A stretch of 64,000 bases of DNA, from positions 1-64,000 of the forward strand of contig CAVZAF010000007.1 in assembly GCA_963773315.1 (NCBI GenBank). The letters are read 5' to 3'. The position numbers and the translations under genes are program-made. Positions 49,178 to 57,365 of this stretch are shown here, piece after piece (the stretch's first letter is position 1; each line of letters starts with the position of its first letter). The notes beneath the pieces are model-generated. The model made no database searches. It had not been told where the DNA came from and worked only from the letters and a program-made list of their open reading frames with translations. The DNA is from DATKAS01 sp963773315. GTDB taxonomy: Bacteria; Actinomycetota; Acidimicrobiia; Acidimicrobiales; DATKAS01.

Positions 49178-49861
49178 GTGCTCATCGAAGGACTTCCGCT
49201 CTGGCTCGCGCAGACGAACGCGTGGATCGTGTCCGCGCAGGGCCCCGGCAGAGAGTGCGTGCTGATCGACGCGCCACCCGACCCGAGCGCGATCGTGCAG
49301 CGACTCGCGCATCACGGGCTCCGTCTCGTCGCGCTCTTCAACACGCACGGTCACATCGATCACATCGGTGGGGTCGGCACGTTGGTGCACGACTCGGATC
49401 CTGCGCTCGTCGCGAAGGACCTCGAGGTCCGCATCCACGACGCGGACAAGCACATGCTGCTCGACCCGCTCGGCACGAGCGGGATGTTCGGGTCGTATCT
49501 CGAGGGGCTCGATCTCCGTCCGCCGGAGGTGATCTACAGCCTCGACGACGGCCAGCGCATCAGCGGTGCGGGCATGACGTTCACGACGATCCACACACCT
49601 GGCCACACGCAGGGCTCGGTGTGCTTCCGGCTCGACATCGAAGGCGAGGCCCCGATCCTGTTCTCCGGCGACCATCTCTTCCAGGGATCGATCGGTCGCA
49701 CCGATCTCCCCGGTGGCAGCTACGAGCAGCTGATGGCGTCGATGGCCGAGAAGATCCTGCCGCTGCCCGACGACACGCACGTCCTGCCGGGACACGGCGG
49801 CACGACGACGATCGGATGGGAGCGCAAGACCAACCCGTTCCTGGTCGAGCTGCAGTCCTGA
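49178..49861 (+). CDS. Metallo-beta-lactamase-fold hydrolase (glyoxalase II-like)
   Basis: 227 residues. The di-metal site motif THGHIDHIGG (HxHxDH) lies at about 55-64, the second-site His and Asp occur in HTPGHTQGSVCF and FSGDHLF, and a late HVLPGHGGTTTIGWE gives the final His. This is the pattern of small glyoxalase II-like hydrolases, not a beta-lactamase. GTG 49178 starts nine bases after malQ, so the two may be cotranscribed. In many actinobacteria a relative of this gene sits near uvrA; substrate unknown. Confidence 0.9.
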   Translation: MLIEGLPLWLAQTNAWIVSAQGPGRECVLIDAPPDPSAIVQRLAHHGLRLVALFNTHGHIDHIGGVGTLVHDSDPALVAKDLEVRIHDADKHMLLDPLGTSGMFGSYLEGLDLRPPEVIYSLDDGQRISGAGMTFTTIHTPGHTQGSVCFRLDIEGEAPILFSGDHLFQGSIGRTDLPGGSYEQLMASMAEKILPLPDDTHVLPGHGGTTTIGWERKTNPFLVELQS

Positions 49862-49900
49862 GCCGTCGTCGCGCTCACCCGTCGCGCTCACCGGTCGCGG

Positions 49901-49983
49901 TGCCCGAGGCGGGACTTGAACCCGCACGCCCTTGCGGGCAAAGGCTTTTGAGGCCTCCGTGTCTGCCATTCCACCACTCGGGC
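49901..49983 (-). tRNA. tRNA-Leu (anticodon CAA)
   Basis: On the minus strand the acceptor arms GCCCGAG (49977-49983) and CTCGGGC (49902-49908) pair. The anticodon stem GAGGC/GCCTT has one G-U pair and encloses loop CTCAAAA, giving anticodon CAA. A long variable arm (TGCCCGCAAGGGCG) nearly identical to that of the tRNA-Leu(GAG) at 3053 and the T-loop GGTTCAAGTCC support the call. CCA is not encoded. Confidence 0.95.
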
Positions 49984-50155
49984 GCGTGTGCGGCCGCGTG
50001 CTCGGACGCGACGCGCCGCAGCGTATCCGCGGCTACCCGCAGGTAACCCATGAGTCTGAGAAACTTCCCTCGCCTCGGAGAGGTCACACACACCGTCACG
50101 TAAACCCCAGCGAAGCTCCCGCCCGCTTCCGACACCCACTGGAGTCCTGCCACTG

Positions 50156-51334
50156 ATGCTCGCGTTCACGTTCCCCGGGCAAGGGTCGCAACGACCAGGG
50201 ATGGGGAGGCCGTGGGCCGGTGAGGAGTCGTGGGAGCTCGTGGGCGAGGCGAGCGAGATCGCGGAACGAGACCTCGGGCGGCTCCTGCTCGACGCCGACG
50301 CGGACGAGCTGAAGGACACGCGCAACGCACAGCTGTGCACGTTCGTCTCGAGCCTCGTCGTGCTCGACGCGATCGAGCGCACCGGCCTCGACGCGATGTT
50401 CTGTGCGGGCCACAGCCTCGGCGAGTACACCGCGCTCGTGGCGACCGGCGCCCTGTCGTTCGACGAAGGGGTGCAGCTCGTGGCCGAGCGCGCCGAGGCG
50501 ATGCACGCGGCAGGTCAGGATCAGCCCGGGACGATGTCCGCGGTGCTCGGCCTCGACGACGACGACGTCGAGATCGCGTGTCGCCGCGCAGACAGCGACG
50601 TGTGGGTCGCGAACTTCAACGCGCCGGGCCAGGTCGTCATCGCAGGCTCGCCCGAAGGTGTCGCCTCCGCGGCCGCCCATGCGAAGGAGCTCGGCGCGAA
50701 GAAGGTCATGCCGCTTCCGGTGAGCGGCGCGTTCCACACGCCGTTCATGGCGCCCGCGCGCGACCGCTTGCGCAAGGCGATCGCCGACGCGAAGCCTCGT
50801 GACACCGATGTCCCGGTCATCTCGAACGTCGACGCGCTGGCGCACGACAAAGGCGACGACTGGGCGAGCCTCCTCTCCGCCCAGCTGTGCAGCCCCGTGC
50901 GGTGGCGTCAGTGCTTGCTGGCGCTCGCCGATGCCGGCGTCACGACGCTCGTCGAGCTCGGGCCCGGCGGCGTGCTGACGGGAATGGCGAAGCGCACGAT
51001 CCCGAACGTCACCGCAATCTCGGTGAGCACCCCGGACGAAGTCGATTCGCTCCTCGAGCGCATCGCGAGCAGCACTCCCACCCCGCATCTCAGCGGGCAC
51101 GAGGGCGAGCACCTGTTCGCGACCGAGCGCTTGGTCGTCAGCCCCGCGGCCGGCGTGTTCACGCCCGATCCGACGATCGCCCCCGGCGACCTCATCCAGG
51201 CCGGCACGTTGGTCGGCCGCGTCGGCGACCACGAGGTGCGGTCCCCCTTCGGCGGCTCGGTCATGGGTCTCATCGCCGTCGACGGTGAGCGCGTCACGGT
51301 GAGCCAACCCATCGCCTGGCTGCGCACGGCATGA
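50156..51334 (+). CDS. fabD: Malonyl-CoA:ACP transacylase with C-terminal carrier-like domain
   Basis: Loads malonate onto ACP. The FabD core (residues 1-308) has FPGQGSQ at the start, nucleophile Ser87 in AGHSLGEY, the Arg/His region, His194 in SGAFHTPFM and the closing VELGPGGVLTGM. The extra 80 residues (about 312-392) resemble a biotinyl/lipoyl carrier fold: VVSPAAGVFTPDPTIAPGDLIQAGTLVG, a turn, then VRSPFGGSVMGLIAVDGERVTVSQPIAWL. At the turn, where carrier proteins have the modified Lys in AMKM, the sequence is VGDHE, so it cannot be biotinylated there. First gene of the fab operon; its stop overlaps the fabH start (ATGA). Confidence 0.93.
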   Translation: MLAFTFPGQGSQRPGMGRPWAGEESWELVGEASEIAERDLGRLLLDADADELKDTRNAQLCTFVSSLVVLDAIERTGLDAMFCAGHSLGEYTALVATGALSFDEGVQLVAERAEAMHAAGQDQPGTMSAVLGLDDDDVEIACRRADSDVWVANFNAPGQVVIAGSPEGVASAAAHAKELGAKKVMPLPVSGAFHTPFMAPARDRLRKAIADAKPRDTDVPVISNVDALAHDKGDDWASLLSAQLCSPVRWRQCLLALADAGVTTLVELGPGGVLTGMAKRTIPNVTAISVSTPDEVDSLLERIASSTPTPHLSGHEGEHLFATERLVVSPAAGVFTPDPTIAPGDLIQAGTLVGRVGDHEVRSPFGGSVMGLIAVDGERVTVSQPIAWLRTA

Positions 51335-52287
51335 CATCCGCGTCGAGCCTCGAGCGCCTGCGGGGTGCGCGGATCGTGGGTTGGGGCACGGCGTTGCCCG
51401 ACAAGACGGTCACCAACGAAGACCTCTCCGCCACCATGGACACGAGCGACGAGTGGATCACCGAGCGCACGGGCATCAAGGAGCGCCGGATCGGAGGCAC
51501 GACCTGCGGGCTCGCGACCGAAGCGGGGCGAGCGGCGCTGAAGAGCGCGGGCGTCGATCCCAGCGAGATCGATCTGCTGATCCTCGCCACGACCACGCCT
51601 GACAAGACGGTGCCCGCCACGGCATCGTCGGTGCAGCACGAGCTCGGCGTGCAGTGTGGCGCCTTCGACTTGAACGCCGCGTGCTCGGGCTTCGTCTACG
51701 GGCTCGTCGCCGCACACGGGTTCATCGGTGCCGGCGCGAACAAGGTGCTGGTGATCGGCGCGGAGACCCTCTCGCGCATCGTCGACTGGGAGGACCGCGG
51801 CACTGCGATCCTCTTCGCCGACGGGGCCGGCGCTGTCGTGCTCGAGGCCGTCGAGGGCCGAGGTCAGCTGCTCGGCTGGGACCTCTCGTCAGATGGCTCG
51901 CTCGAACCGCTGCTCTACGCGGACGTCGGCGGCTACATGAAGATGGACGGACGCGAGGTCTTCCGGCGCGCCGTGCGCGTGATGGTCGACTCGGCCCAGA
52001 AGTCATTGACCCAAGCCGGCGTCACGGTCGACGACCTCGCGTTGGTCGTGCCGCACCAGGCGAACATTCGCATCATCGAAGCCGCGGCGACTCGTCTCGG
52101 CGTGTCGATGGACAGAATCGTGACGGTGCTCCACCGCACGGGGAACACGTCGTCGGCTTCGATCCCGCTTGCCCTCGTCGATGCCATCGACGCGGGACGG
52201 GTGCACGACGGCGACCTGCTGCTGCTCGTCGGCTTCGGCGCGGGGATGACGTCGGCGAGTGCGGTCATCAGGTGGGGCGCCCGATGA
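51331..52287 (+). CDS. fabH: 3-oxoacyl-ACP synthase III
   Basis: Starts fatty-acid chains by condensing acyl-CoA with malonyl-ACP. 318 residues. Catalytic triad: Cys in FDLNAACSGFVYGL (about 113), His in VVPHQANIRII (about 247) and Asn in RTGNTSSASIPLAL (about 277). DEWITERTGIKERR near the N-terminus and the C-terminal LLLVGFGAGMTSASAVI are typical. Translation is coupled to fabD by the overlapping ATGA. Actinobacterial FabH often prefers branched starters, but this cannot be read from the sequence. Confidence 0.95.
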   Translation: MTSASSLERLRGARIVGWGTALPDKTVTNEDLSATMDTSDEWITERTGIKERRIGGTTCGLATEAGRAALKSAGVDPSEIDLLILATTTPDKTVPATASSVQHELGVQCGAFDLNAACSGFVYGLVAAHGFIGAGANKVLVIGAETLSRIVDWEDRGTAILFADGAGAVVLEAVEGRGQLLGWDLSSDGSLEPLLYADVGGYMKMDGREVFRRAVRVMVDSAQKSLTQAGVTVDDLALVVPHQANIRIIEAAATRLGVSMDRIVTVLHRTGNTSSASIPLALVDAIDAGRVHDGDLLLLVGFGAGMTSASAVIRWGAR

Positions 52288-52303
52288 TCTGCCGGGGCAT
52301 GCG

Positions 52304-53023
52304 GTGACGGAGGGCGGCGAGCCGAGAACGGTCTTGGTCACCGGCGGCTCGCGGGGCATCGGCCTCGCCTGCGCGAGGGCCTTCGAGACGAACGGCGATC
52401 GTGTCGCCGTCACCTACGCGACGAAGCCACCGCCCGACGACCTGTTCGCGCTGAAGTGCGACGTGACCAGTGCCTCCGACGTCGACGCGACGTTCACCGC
52501 GGTCGAGGAGCGGTACGGCCCGGTCGAGGTGCTCGTGGCGAACGCCGGGATCAACCACGACGGGTTGCTCCTGCGCATGAGCGAGGAGCAGTTCACCAGC
52601 GTGATCGACACCAACCTCGGCGGCACATACCGCGTGGCCAAGCGGGCGGCATCGGGGATGGTGCGAGCTCGCCGCGGGCGGATGATCTTCATGTCTTCGG
52701 TCGTCGGGCTGCTCGGCTCCGCGGGCCAAGCGAACTACGCCGCCTCGAAGGCGGGGCTGATCGGCCTCGCGCGGTCGCTCGCCCGCGAGCTCGCCTCGCG
52801 GTCGATCACCGTGAACGTCGTCGCTCCTGGGCCTGTTGCGACCGACATGATCGCTGCCCTGCCCGAGGCGCGTCAGGCCGAGCTCACCTCCGCCGTGCCA
52901 CTTGGCCGCCTGGCGACAGCCGAGGAGATCGCTGCGGTGGTGAGCTTCCTCGCTTCTGACGCCGCGGGCTACATCACCGGCGCCGTCATCCCCGTCGATG
53001 GCGGCCTCGGGATGGGGCATTAG
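52304..53023 (+). CDS. fabG: 3-oxoacyl-ACP reductase
   Basis: NADPH-dependent reductase of the fatty-acid cycle, short-chain dehydrogenase fold. TGGSRGIG cofactor motif at about residue 13, NAG at about 83, catalytic Ser in MSSVVGLLGSAGQ, Tyr-x-x-x-Lys in NYAASKAG, and the C-terminal GAVIPVDGGLGMGH. GTG at 52304 is preferred over an ATG-like alternative upstream because the cofactor motif then falls at the normal distance; length is then 239 residues. It follows fabH by 16 bases. Confidence 0.93.
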   Translation: MTEGGEPRTVLVTGGSRGIGLACARAFETNGDRVAVTYATKPPPDDLFALKCDVTSASDVDATFTAVEERYGPVEVLVANAGINHDGLLLRMSEEQFTSVIDTNLGGTYRVAKRAASGMVRARRGRMIFMSSVVGLLGSAGQANYAASKAGLIGLARSLARELASRSITVNVVAPGPVATDMIAALPEARQAELTSAVPLGRLATAEEIAAVVSFLASDAAGYITGAVIPVDGGLGMGH

Positions 53024-53071
53024 GTTTTCTGCAACGCACTTCGGTCAACTCGAGAGAAAAGAGCCTGAGCA

Positions 53072-53308
53072 GTGGCCAACGATGAGAAGTTCGATCGGTT
53101 CAAGAAGTGCGTCGTCGACGTGCTCTCCGTCGAGCCCGAGAAGGTGACGATGGAAGCCAAGTTCGGCGACGACCTCGACGCCGACAGCCTCGATCTCGTC
53201 GAGCTCGTCATGGCACTCGAGGAGGAGTTCGGCGTCGAGGTACCCGAAGAGGAGCTCGACGGCATCCAGACGGTGGGCGAGGCCTACCAGCTCATCACCT
53301 CGAAGTAG
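53072..53308 (+). CDS. acpP: Acyl carrier protein
   Basis: 78 residues, acidic and helical, carrying growing acyl chains on phosphopantetheine. The attachment site is Ser39 in DDLDADSLDLVELVMALEEEFGVEVPEEE, the canonical DSL motif. GTG start at 53072 with a purine-rich stretch upstream. It lies between fabG and fabF, as expected for a FAS II operon. Confidence 0.97.
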   Translation: MANDEKFDRFKKCVVDVLSVEPEKVTMEAKFGDDLDADSLDLVELVMALEEEFGVEVPEEELDGIQTVGEAYQLITSK

Positions 53309-53322
53309 CAGGGCGGTCAGAC

Positions 53323-54492
53323 ATGCAGGGCAGACGCGTGGCGGTCACCGGCATCGGCGTCGTCGCGCCGTGCGGCATCGGCAAGGACGCGTTCTGGAAC
53401 GGCCTGTGCGGACCTGCCCCTGAAGGGGAGCACCGCGTCTTCGACTTCGAGCCCGAGCCGTGGTTCGCCAACCCCAAAGAGGCGCGTCGCACCGACCGCT
53501 TCTCGCAGTTCGCGCTCGCGGCGGCGACGATGGCGCTCGACGACTCCGGCGAGCCCGGAGCCGACCCGAGCCGGGCGGGCGTGATCATCGCGACCGGCGT
53601 CGGCGGCCTCGCCACGATCGAGGAGCAGGTCCGCGTCTACGACGGCAAGGGCCCGCGGCGAGTCTCGCCCTTCCTCGTGCCGATGATGATGGCCAACGCG
53701 GCCGCCGCTGGCGTGTCGATGCGGTTCGGATGGCAGGGCCCGTGCGAGAACGTGGTGACCGCGTGCGCCGCGAGCACCCACGCGATCGCGAACGCAGCGC
53801 GCCTGATCGCCTACGGCCGCTGCGACGCGGTGCTCGCCGGAGGGTCAGAGGCCGCGATGACCAAGGTCGGCATCCAAGGCTTCATCAACATGACTGCGAT
53901 CTCGTCGCTCGGCATCTCGAGGCCGTTCGACGTCGAGCGCGACGGGTTCGTGATCGCCGAGGGCGCAGCGGTGCTCGTCCTCGAAGAGTGGGACGCGGCG
54001 CACGCGCGGGGCGCACACATCTACGGCGAGATCTTGGGCGGCGCGAGCACGGCCGACGCGCATCACATCACCGCGCCGTCGCCGGGCGGCACAGGTGCGA
54101 TCGCCTGCATCGACTTGGCGCTCGCCGAAGCAGGCGTCGCTCCGGGCGACATCAAGCAGATCAATGCCCACGGCACCTCGACCCCGCTGAACGACGCCGC
54201 CGAGGCGGAGGCGATCGAGAAGGTCTTCGGCACCCCTGGCCCTCCCGTCACCTCGACGAAGGGCGTCACCGGCCACGCGCTCGGCGCGGCAGGCGCGCTC
54301 GAAGCGGCCGCGGTCCTCCTGTCGATGGAGCGCAAGCTGATCCCGCCGACCGCAGGGTTCGCGAAGGCCGACCCCGACATGCACATCGACATCGTCCACG
54401 GCGAGCCGCGCGCGTGGGAGCCCGGACCGACGCTGTCGAACTCGTTCGGCTTCGGCGGCCACAACGGCGTCCTGGTGATCGGCACCGCGTAG
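53323..54492 (+). CDS. fabF: 3-oxoacyl-ACP synthase II (KASII)
   Basis: Elongating condensing enzyme, 389 residues. Cys in VVTACAASTHAIANAARLI (about 148), His in NAHGTSTPLNDAAE (about 281) and His in GVTGHALGAAGALEA (about 317) form the Cys-His-His site. NSFGFGGHNGVLVI closes the protein. It is the last gene of the operon and faces the HNH gene with only six bases between the stops. Length is a little shorter than the usual 410 residues; the loss is in the N-terminal third (VFDFEPEPWFANPKEARR). Confidence 0.94.
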   Translation: MQGRRVAVTGIGVVAPCGIGKDAFWNGLCGPAPEGEHRVFDFEPEPWFANPKEARRTDRFSQFALAAATMALDDSGEPGADPSRAGVIIATGVGGLATIEEQVRVYDGKGPRRVSPFLVPMMMANAAAAGVSMRFGWQGPCENVVTACAASTHAIANAARLIAYGRCDAVLAGGSEAAMTKVGIQGFINMTAISSLGISRPFDVERDGFVIAEGAAVLVLEEWDAAHARGAHIYGEILGGASTADAHHITAPSPGGTGAIACIDLALAEAGVAPGDIKQINAHGTSTPLNDAAEAEAIEKVFGTPGPPVTSTKGVTGHALGAAGALEAAAVLLSMERKLIPPTAGFAKADPDMHIDIVHGEPRAWEPGPTLSNSFGFGGHNGVLVIGTA

Positions 54493-54498
54493 GGGCCG

Positions 54499-55842
54499 TC
54501 AGGCCGCGAGCAGCCGTTCGAGGTAGACGCTCAACCCGAAGTCGGTGAGGCGTTCGCCGCCTCCGGTGGAGGTGGGTGTGCGAGGGCCCATCCATGGTGG
54601 CGGCGCCGGGACCCCGTCGATCACCGGCAACGTCGCGACATCGGGTGGTCGGCCACCGGTGGCGTCGCCACGCACGGTCGTGCCCAGGCATCGTTCCCCC
54701 CGCCAGAAGCTGAACCGCTGCGCGTCGTCGCTCGTGATCATGCAGGTCTTGTCGTGGATCTGCCGGTGGTGGTAGCCGCAGAGCAGGACCAGGTTGTCGA
54801 GGTCGGTCGGGCCGCCATTGCTGACCCACCGCACGTGGTGCGCGTCGACGAAGCGAGTCTGCGTGCAGCCGGGGAACTCGCAGCCCTTCACGCCGGCTCG
54901 GAAGGTGAGCGCTCGACGCTGATGGCGAGTCGCGGTGCGCACCTCGTTGCCGAGCCAGAGCGGCATGCCGTCGTGATGCAAGAGCAGCTGGAGCGTCGAG
55001 TCGCACAGGATCGCGCTGAGCTCGGAATCGGTGAGGCGCTTGCCCGTCGCGGGAATGAACGCGTGCGAGCCGAGCCCGACGGGCGTCAGCGGATCGAAGG
55101 CGTACCCCAGCAGCCGTGCGAGCGTCGCGAGGTCGGTGGAGATCTGCACGCAGTACCGCTCTCCCCCACCCGTGGTCATGCCCGCGCCGTTCGCCGCGTC
55201 GACCATCGTCTGCGCGAGCCGGAACGCGATCTCGTTCGCATTCAGACGACGACGCTGCTCGAGGTCGATCGGGTCGACGTCGCGCTCACCCGAGGCACGC
55301 GCGGCTTCCCACGCCTGCTCGAGCAAGGCGCTCGTGGGGCCGTCGAGCGCGAGGTTCCACCGCTCGCGGCCGAGGTCATCGCGCCAGTGCTTCTTCCAGT
55401 AGTCGACCTCGGGCTCGGGCTCGCAACCGCCGTTTTCACCGTTGCAGTCGCGGTACTTGGCGAAGACCCGCGCCGCCTGGCTCGGCGTGGCGTCGCGCAG
55501 GATCTGCATGATCGTCTCGATGGTCTCGGGCGTGGCGACGCGCGCCGCCATCGCCATCACCCCGACGGAGTGCTTCCCCATTGCCGCGTTGGCGACGATC
55601 GGCTGCATCGTGTCGAGCCGCGTCGCGACCATCTCGTACTGCTTCGCCTCGGTCATCGTGAAGCTGCCGCGAATGGAGAGCCAGTGCGCCAGGGATCGGT
55701 AGCCATCGCCCTGCCAGCCGTCGAGCTCGTGGAGCTCGGCCAGGCACTCCACGATCTCGGCGCCGATCGCGTGCTGTTGCGCGATGAGCACGCCGAGACG
55801 GTCGTTCAGCACATCCGCGGTTGGCGACTGCCTGGCTTGCAT
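54499..55842 (-). CDS. DUF222/HNH endonuclease-domain protein (13E12 repeat-like)
   Basis: 447 residues. A helical DUF222 region (about 10-325; CLAELHELDGWQGDGYRSLAHWLS, RRRLNANEIAFRLAQTMVDAANGAG) precedes an HNH domain (about 330-385): CEFPGCTQTRFVDAHHVRWVSNGGPTDLDNLVLLCGYHHRQIHD, with zinc cysteines and the His-Asn-His residues in place. The family is common and often multicopy in actinobacteria (13E12 repeats of M. tuberculosis); its function is unknown. A perfect LexA-type box lies 13 bases upstream of the ATG, so damage induction is likely. No intron, intein or flanking direct repeats suggest mobility here. Confidence 0.9.
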   Translation of the reverse strand: MQARQSPTADVLNDRLGVLIAQQHAIGAEIVECLAELHELDGWQGDGYRSLAHWLSIRGSFTMTEAKQYEMVATRLDTMQPIVANAAMGKHSVGVMAMAARVATPETIETIMQILRDATPSQAARVFAKYRDCNGENGGCEPEPEVDYWKKHWRDDLGRERWNLALDGPTSALLEQAWEAARASGERDVDPIDLEQRRRLNANEIAFRLAQTMVDAANGAGMTTGGGERYCVQISTDLATLARLLGYAFDPLTPVGLGSHAFIPATGKRLTDSELSAILCDSTLQLLLHHDGMPLWLGNEVRTATRHQRRALTFRAGVKGCEFPGCTQTRFVDAHHVRWVSNGGPTDLDNLVLLCGYHHRQIHDKTCMITSDDAQRFSFWRGERCLGTTVRGDATGGRPPDVATLPVIDGVPAPPPWMGPRTPTSTGGGERLTDFGLSVYLERLLAA

Positions 55843-55854
55843 GGGCCGACTCTA

Positions 55855-55870
55855 TCGAACAGATGTTCGA
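55855..55870 (-). promoter_or_regulatory. SOS (LexA) box upstream of the DUF222/HNH gene
   Basis: TCGAAC-AGAT-GTTCGA matches the actinobacterial LexA consensus TCGAAC-N4-GTTCGA at all 12 defined positions. It lies 13 bases upstream of the ATG at 55842, in the 63-base gap after fabZ. Same-strand fabZ and bcp end before it, so it most likely controls the HNH gene alone. Confidence 0.85.
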
Positions 55871-55905
55871 GAATCAAGCCCCCTTTCGATCTTTTTCGAT
55901 CATAT

Positions 55906-56343
55906 CTATTGCGCGGCGTCGACCACCACGAACAGCAGCTGGGCCTCGCACGCGACCTGGCCGTTGACGCTTGCCTTCCCTCTGCCGCGTCCCGCGCGTC
56001 CCGACAACCGGTCCAGCTCGACCTCGAGATCGAGCGTGTCGCCCGGCACGACCTGACGGCGGAACCTCGCCGAGTCGAGCCCGCCGAAGAGCGGCAGCTT
56101 GCCCGTGAACCGTTCGTCGGTGAGCACGGCGACCGCACCGAGCTGCGCGATCGACTCGGCCATGAGCACGCCGGGCAGCGTCGGCCTTCCCGGGAAGTGG
56201 CCGGGGAAGAACCACTCGTCCCCCGTGAGCCGCCACACGCCCCGAGCCGACTGCCCGGGCACGAGCGCGGTGACTTCGTCGACGAACAAGAAGGGCGGGC
56301 GGTGCGGAAGGACGTCGATCGGCCTCGGCAGCGCGTTGCTCAC
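55906..56343 (-). CDS. fabZ: 3-hydroxyacyl-ACP dehydratase, FabZ-like
   Basis: Dehydrates hydroxyacyl-ACP in the fatty-acid cycle. 145 residues with the hot-dog-fold motifs IDVLPHRPPFLFVDEV, catalytic His in FFPGHFPGRPTLPGVLMAESIAQLGAV with the acidic residue, and FGGLDSARFRRQVVPGDTL. GTG start at 56343 overlaps the bcp stop (GTGA). It stands on the opposite strand from the fab operon, 1.4 kb away, and supplies the dehydration step that operon lacks. The enoyl reductase is not in the window. Confidence 0.92.
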   Translation of the reverse strand: MSNALPRPIDVLPHRPPFLFVDEVTALVPGQSARGVWRLTGDEWFFPGHFPGRPTLPGVLMAESIAQLGAVAVLTDERFTGKLPLFGGLDSARFRRQVVPGDTLDLEVELDRLSGRAGRGRGKASVNGQVACEAQLLFVVVDAAQ

Positions 56344-56798
56344 TTGCCGAGTGCCTGGAGGAGGTTCGCGGGCGTGTCCTTCGGGCTGATGGCGTACCAC
56401 GCTTCCGCGACCTTGCCCTTCTCGTCGATGAGAAACGCCGAGCGAAGGATGCCCATGTACTTCTTGCCGTACATCGACTTCTCGCGCCACACGTCGAACG
56501 CCTCGGCGACCTCGTGCTCGGTGTCCGCGAGCAACGGAAAGCCGAGGCCGTACTTGTCGTCGAACTTCTTCTGCTTCGCGGGCTTGTCGGGGCTGATGCC
56601 GATCACGGCGGTGTCACCGATCTTCGGAAGGATGTCGCGTAGGCCACACGACTGCGCCGTGCAGCCGGGCGTGTCGGCCTTCGGGTAGAAGTAGACGAGC
56701 ACCTTGCGGCCTTTGTAGCCGGACAGCTTCACGGTCTTCTCGTCCTGATCCTGAAGCGAGATCGCGGGCGCCTTGTCACCGGTCTTGAGCTCAGCCAT
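56340..56798 (-). CDS. bcp: Thioredoxin-dependent peroxiredoxin (BCP type)
   Basis: Reduces peroxides in the cytoplasm. 152 residues with YFYPKADTPGCTAQSCGLRD: peroxidatic Cys at about 46 and resolving Cys at about 51, the classical Bcp CX4C pair. GISPDKPAKQKKFDDKYGLGFPLLAD and RSAFLIDEKGKV are conserved. It overlaps fabZ by four bases and is probably cotranscribed; a link between lipid synthesis and lipid peroxide removal would make sense, but that is inference. Confidence 0.95.
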   Translation of the reverse strand: MAELKTGDKAPAISLQDQDEKTVKLSGYKGRKVLVYFYPKADTPGCTAQSCGLRDILPKIGDTAVIGISPDKPAKQKKFDDKYGLGFPLLADTEHEVAEAFDVWREKSMYGKKYMGILRSAFLIDEKGKVAEAWYAISPKDTPANLLQALGK

Positions 56799-56837
56799 GC
56801 GAGCGACGTTACGCGTTCGCGGCCCCGTCCGAACGAG

Positions 56838-57217
56838 TCAGGAGAGGCCGGTGAAGCTCTTGTCGGCGATGCAGAACTCGTTGCCCTCGGGATCCTGCAG
56901 CACGGTCCACCGATGGCTGCCGCCGGGCACCTCGTGCTCGCCGGTCACCGTCGCGGCCAGGCGGAGTAAGTCGTCCACCGTGGTGGGCTCACCCGACACG
57001 AGGTCGAGGTGCACCCGGTCCTTCGCTCACTTCGACTCTGGCACCTTGGCGAAGTACAGGCTGGCTGCGCCCGGTCGGGATCCGTTGTGCCGATCGACGC
57101 GAACTGCGCGCCGCTCCAGTCGTCGAGCGGCCGACCCAGCGCCGCCGACCAGAACGTGGCGACCCTCATCACGTCGTCGCAGTCGAACGAGATGTTGCCG
57201 AGCTTCAGCCCTTCCAT
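56838..57217 (-). pseudogene. Glyoxalase/VOC-family protein, frameshift plus in-frame TGA
   Basis: Small metal-binding-fold protein of unknown substrate. From ATG 57217: LKLGNISFDCDDVMRVATFWSAALGRPLDDWSGAQFASIG. An apparent one-base loss near 57063 shifts the frame; the continuation reads LYFAKVPESK, meets a TGA at 57027-57029, then DRVHLDLVSGEPTTVDDLLRLAATVTGEHEVPGGSHRWTVLQDPEGNEFCIADKSFTGLS. The corrected length is about 126 residues, normal for a one-domain VOC protein (Glyoxalase_6 type). This is the only case in the window that looks like a deletion. Decay and sequence error are both possible. Confidence 0.75.
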
Positions 57218-57365
57218 CCCGCGGACGTCAACGCGCCGCATCTGGCAAGGGAACTGCCCGCAGAGGGCCATCGGCCTGCAAGTTGGACGCCGTGCGGCCC
57301 GAGAGGCGGCATCTGACAGCCGAGTCGCCCCGGCCACACCTCCGCGACCGGTGAGGATTGCCGAG

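Noticed and set aside
54499..55842. HNH protein as a homing endonuclease or part of a mobile element
   Set aside because: No intron or intein around it, no terminal repeats, and the DUF222/HNH family is a normal chromosomal family in actinobacteria.
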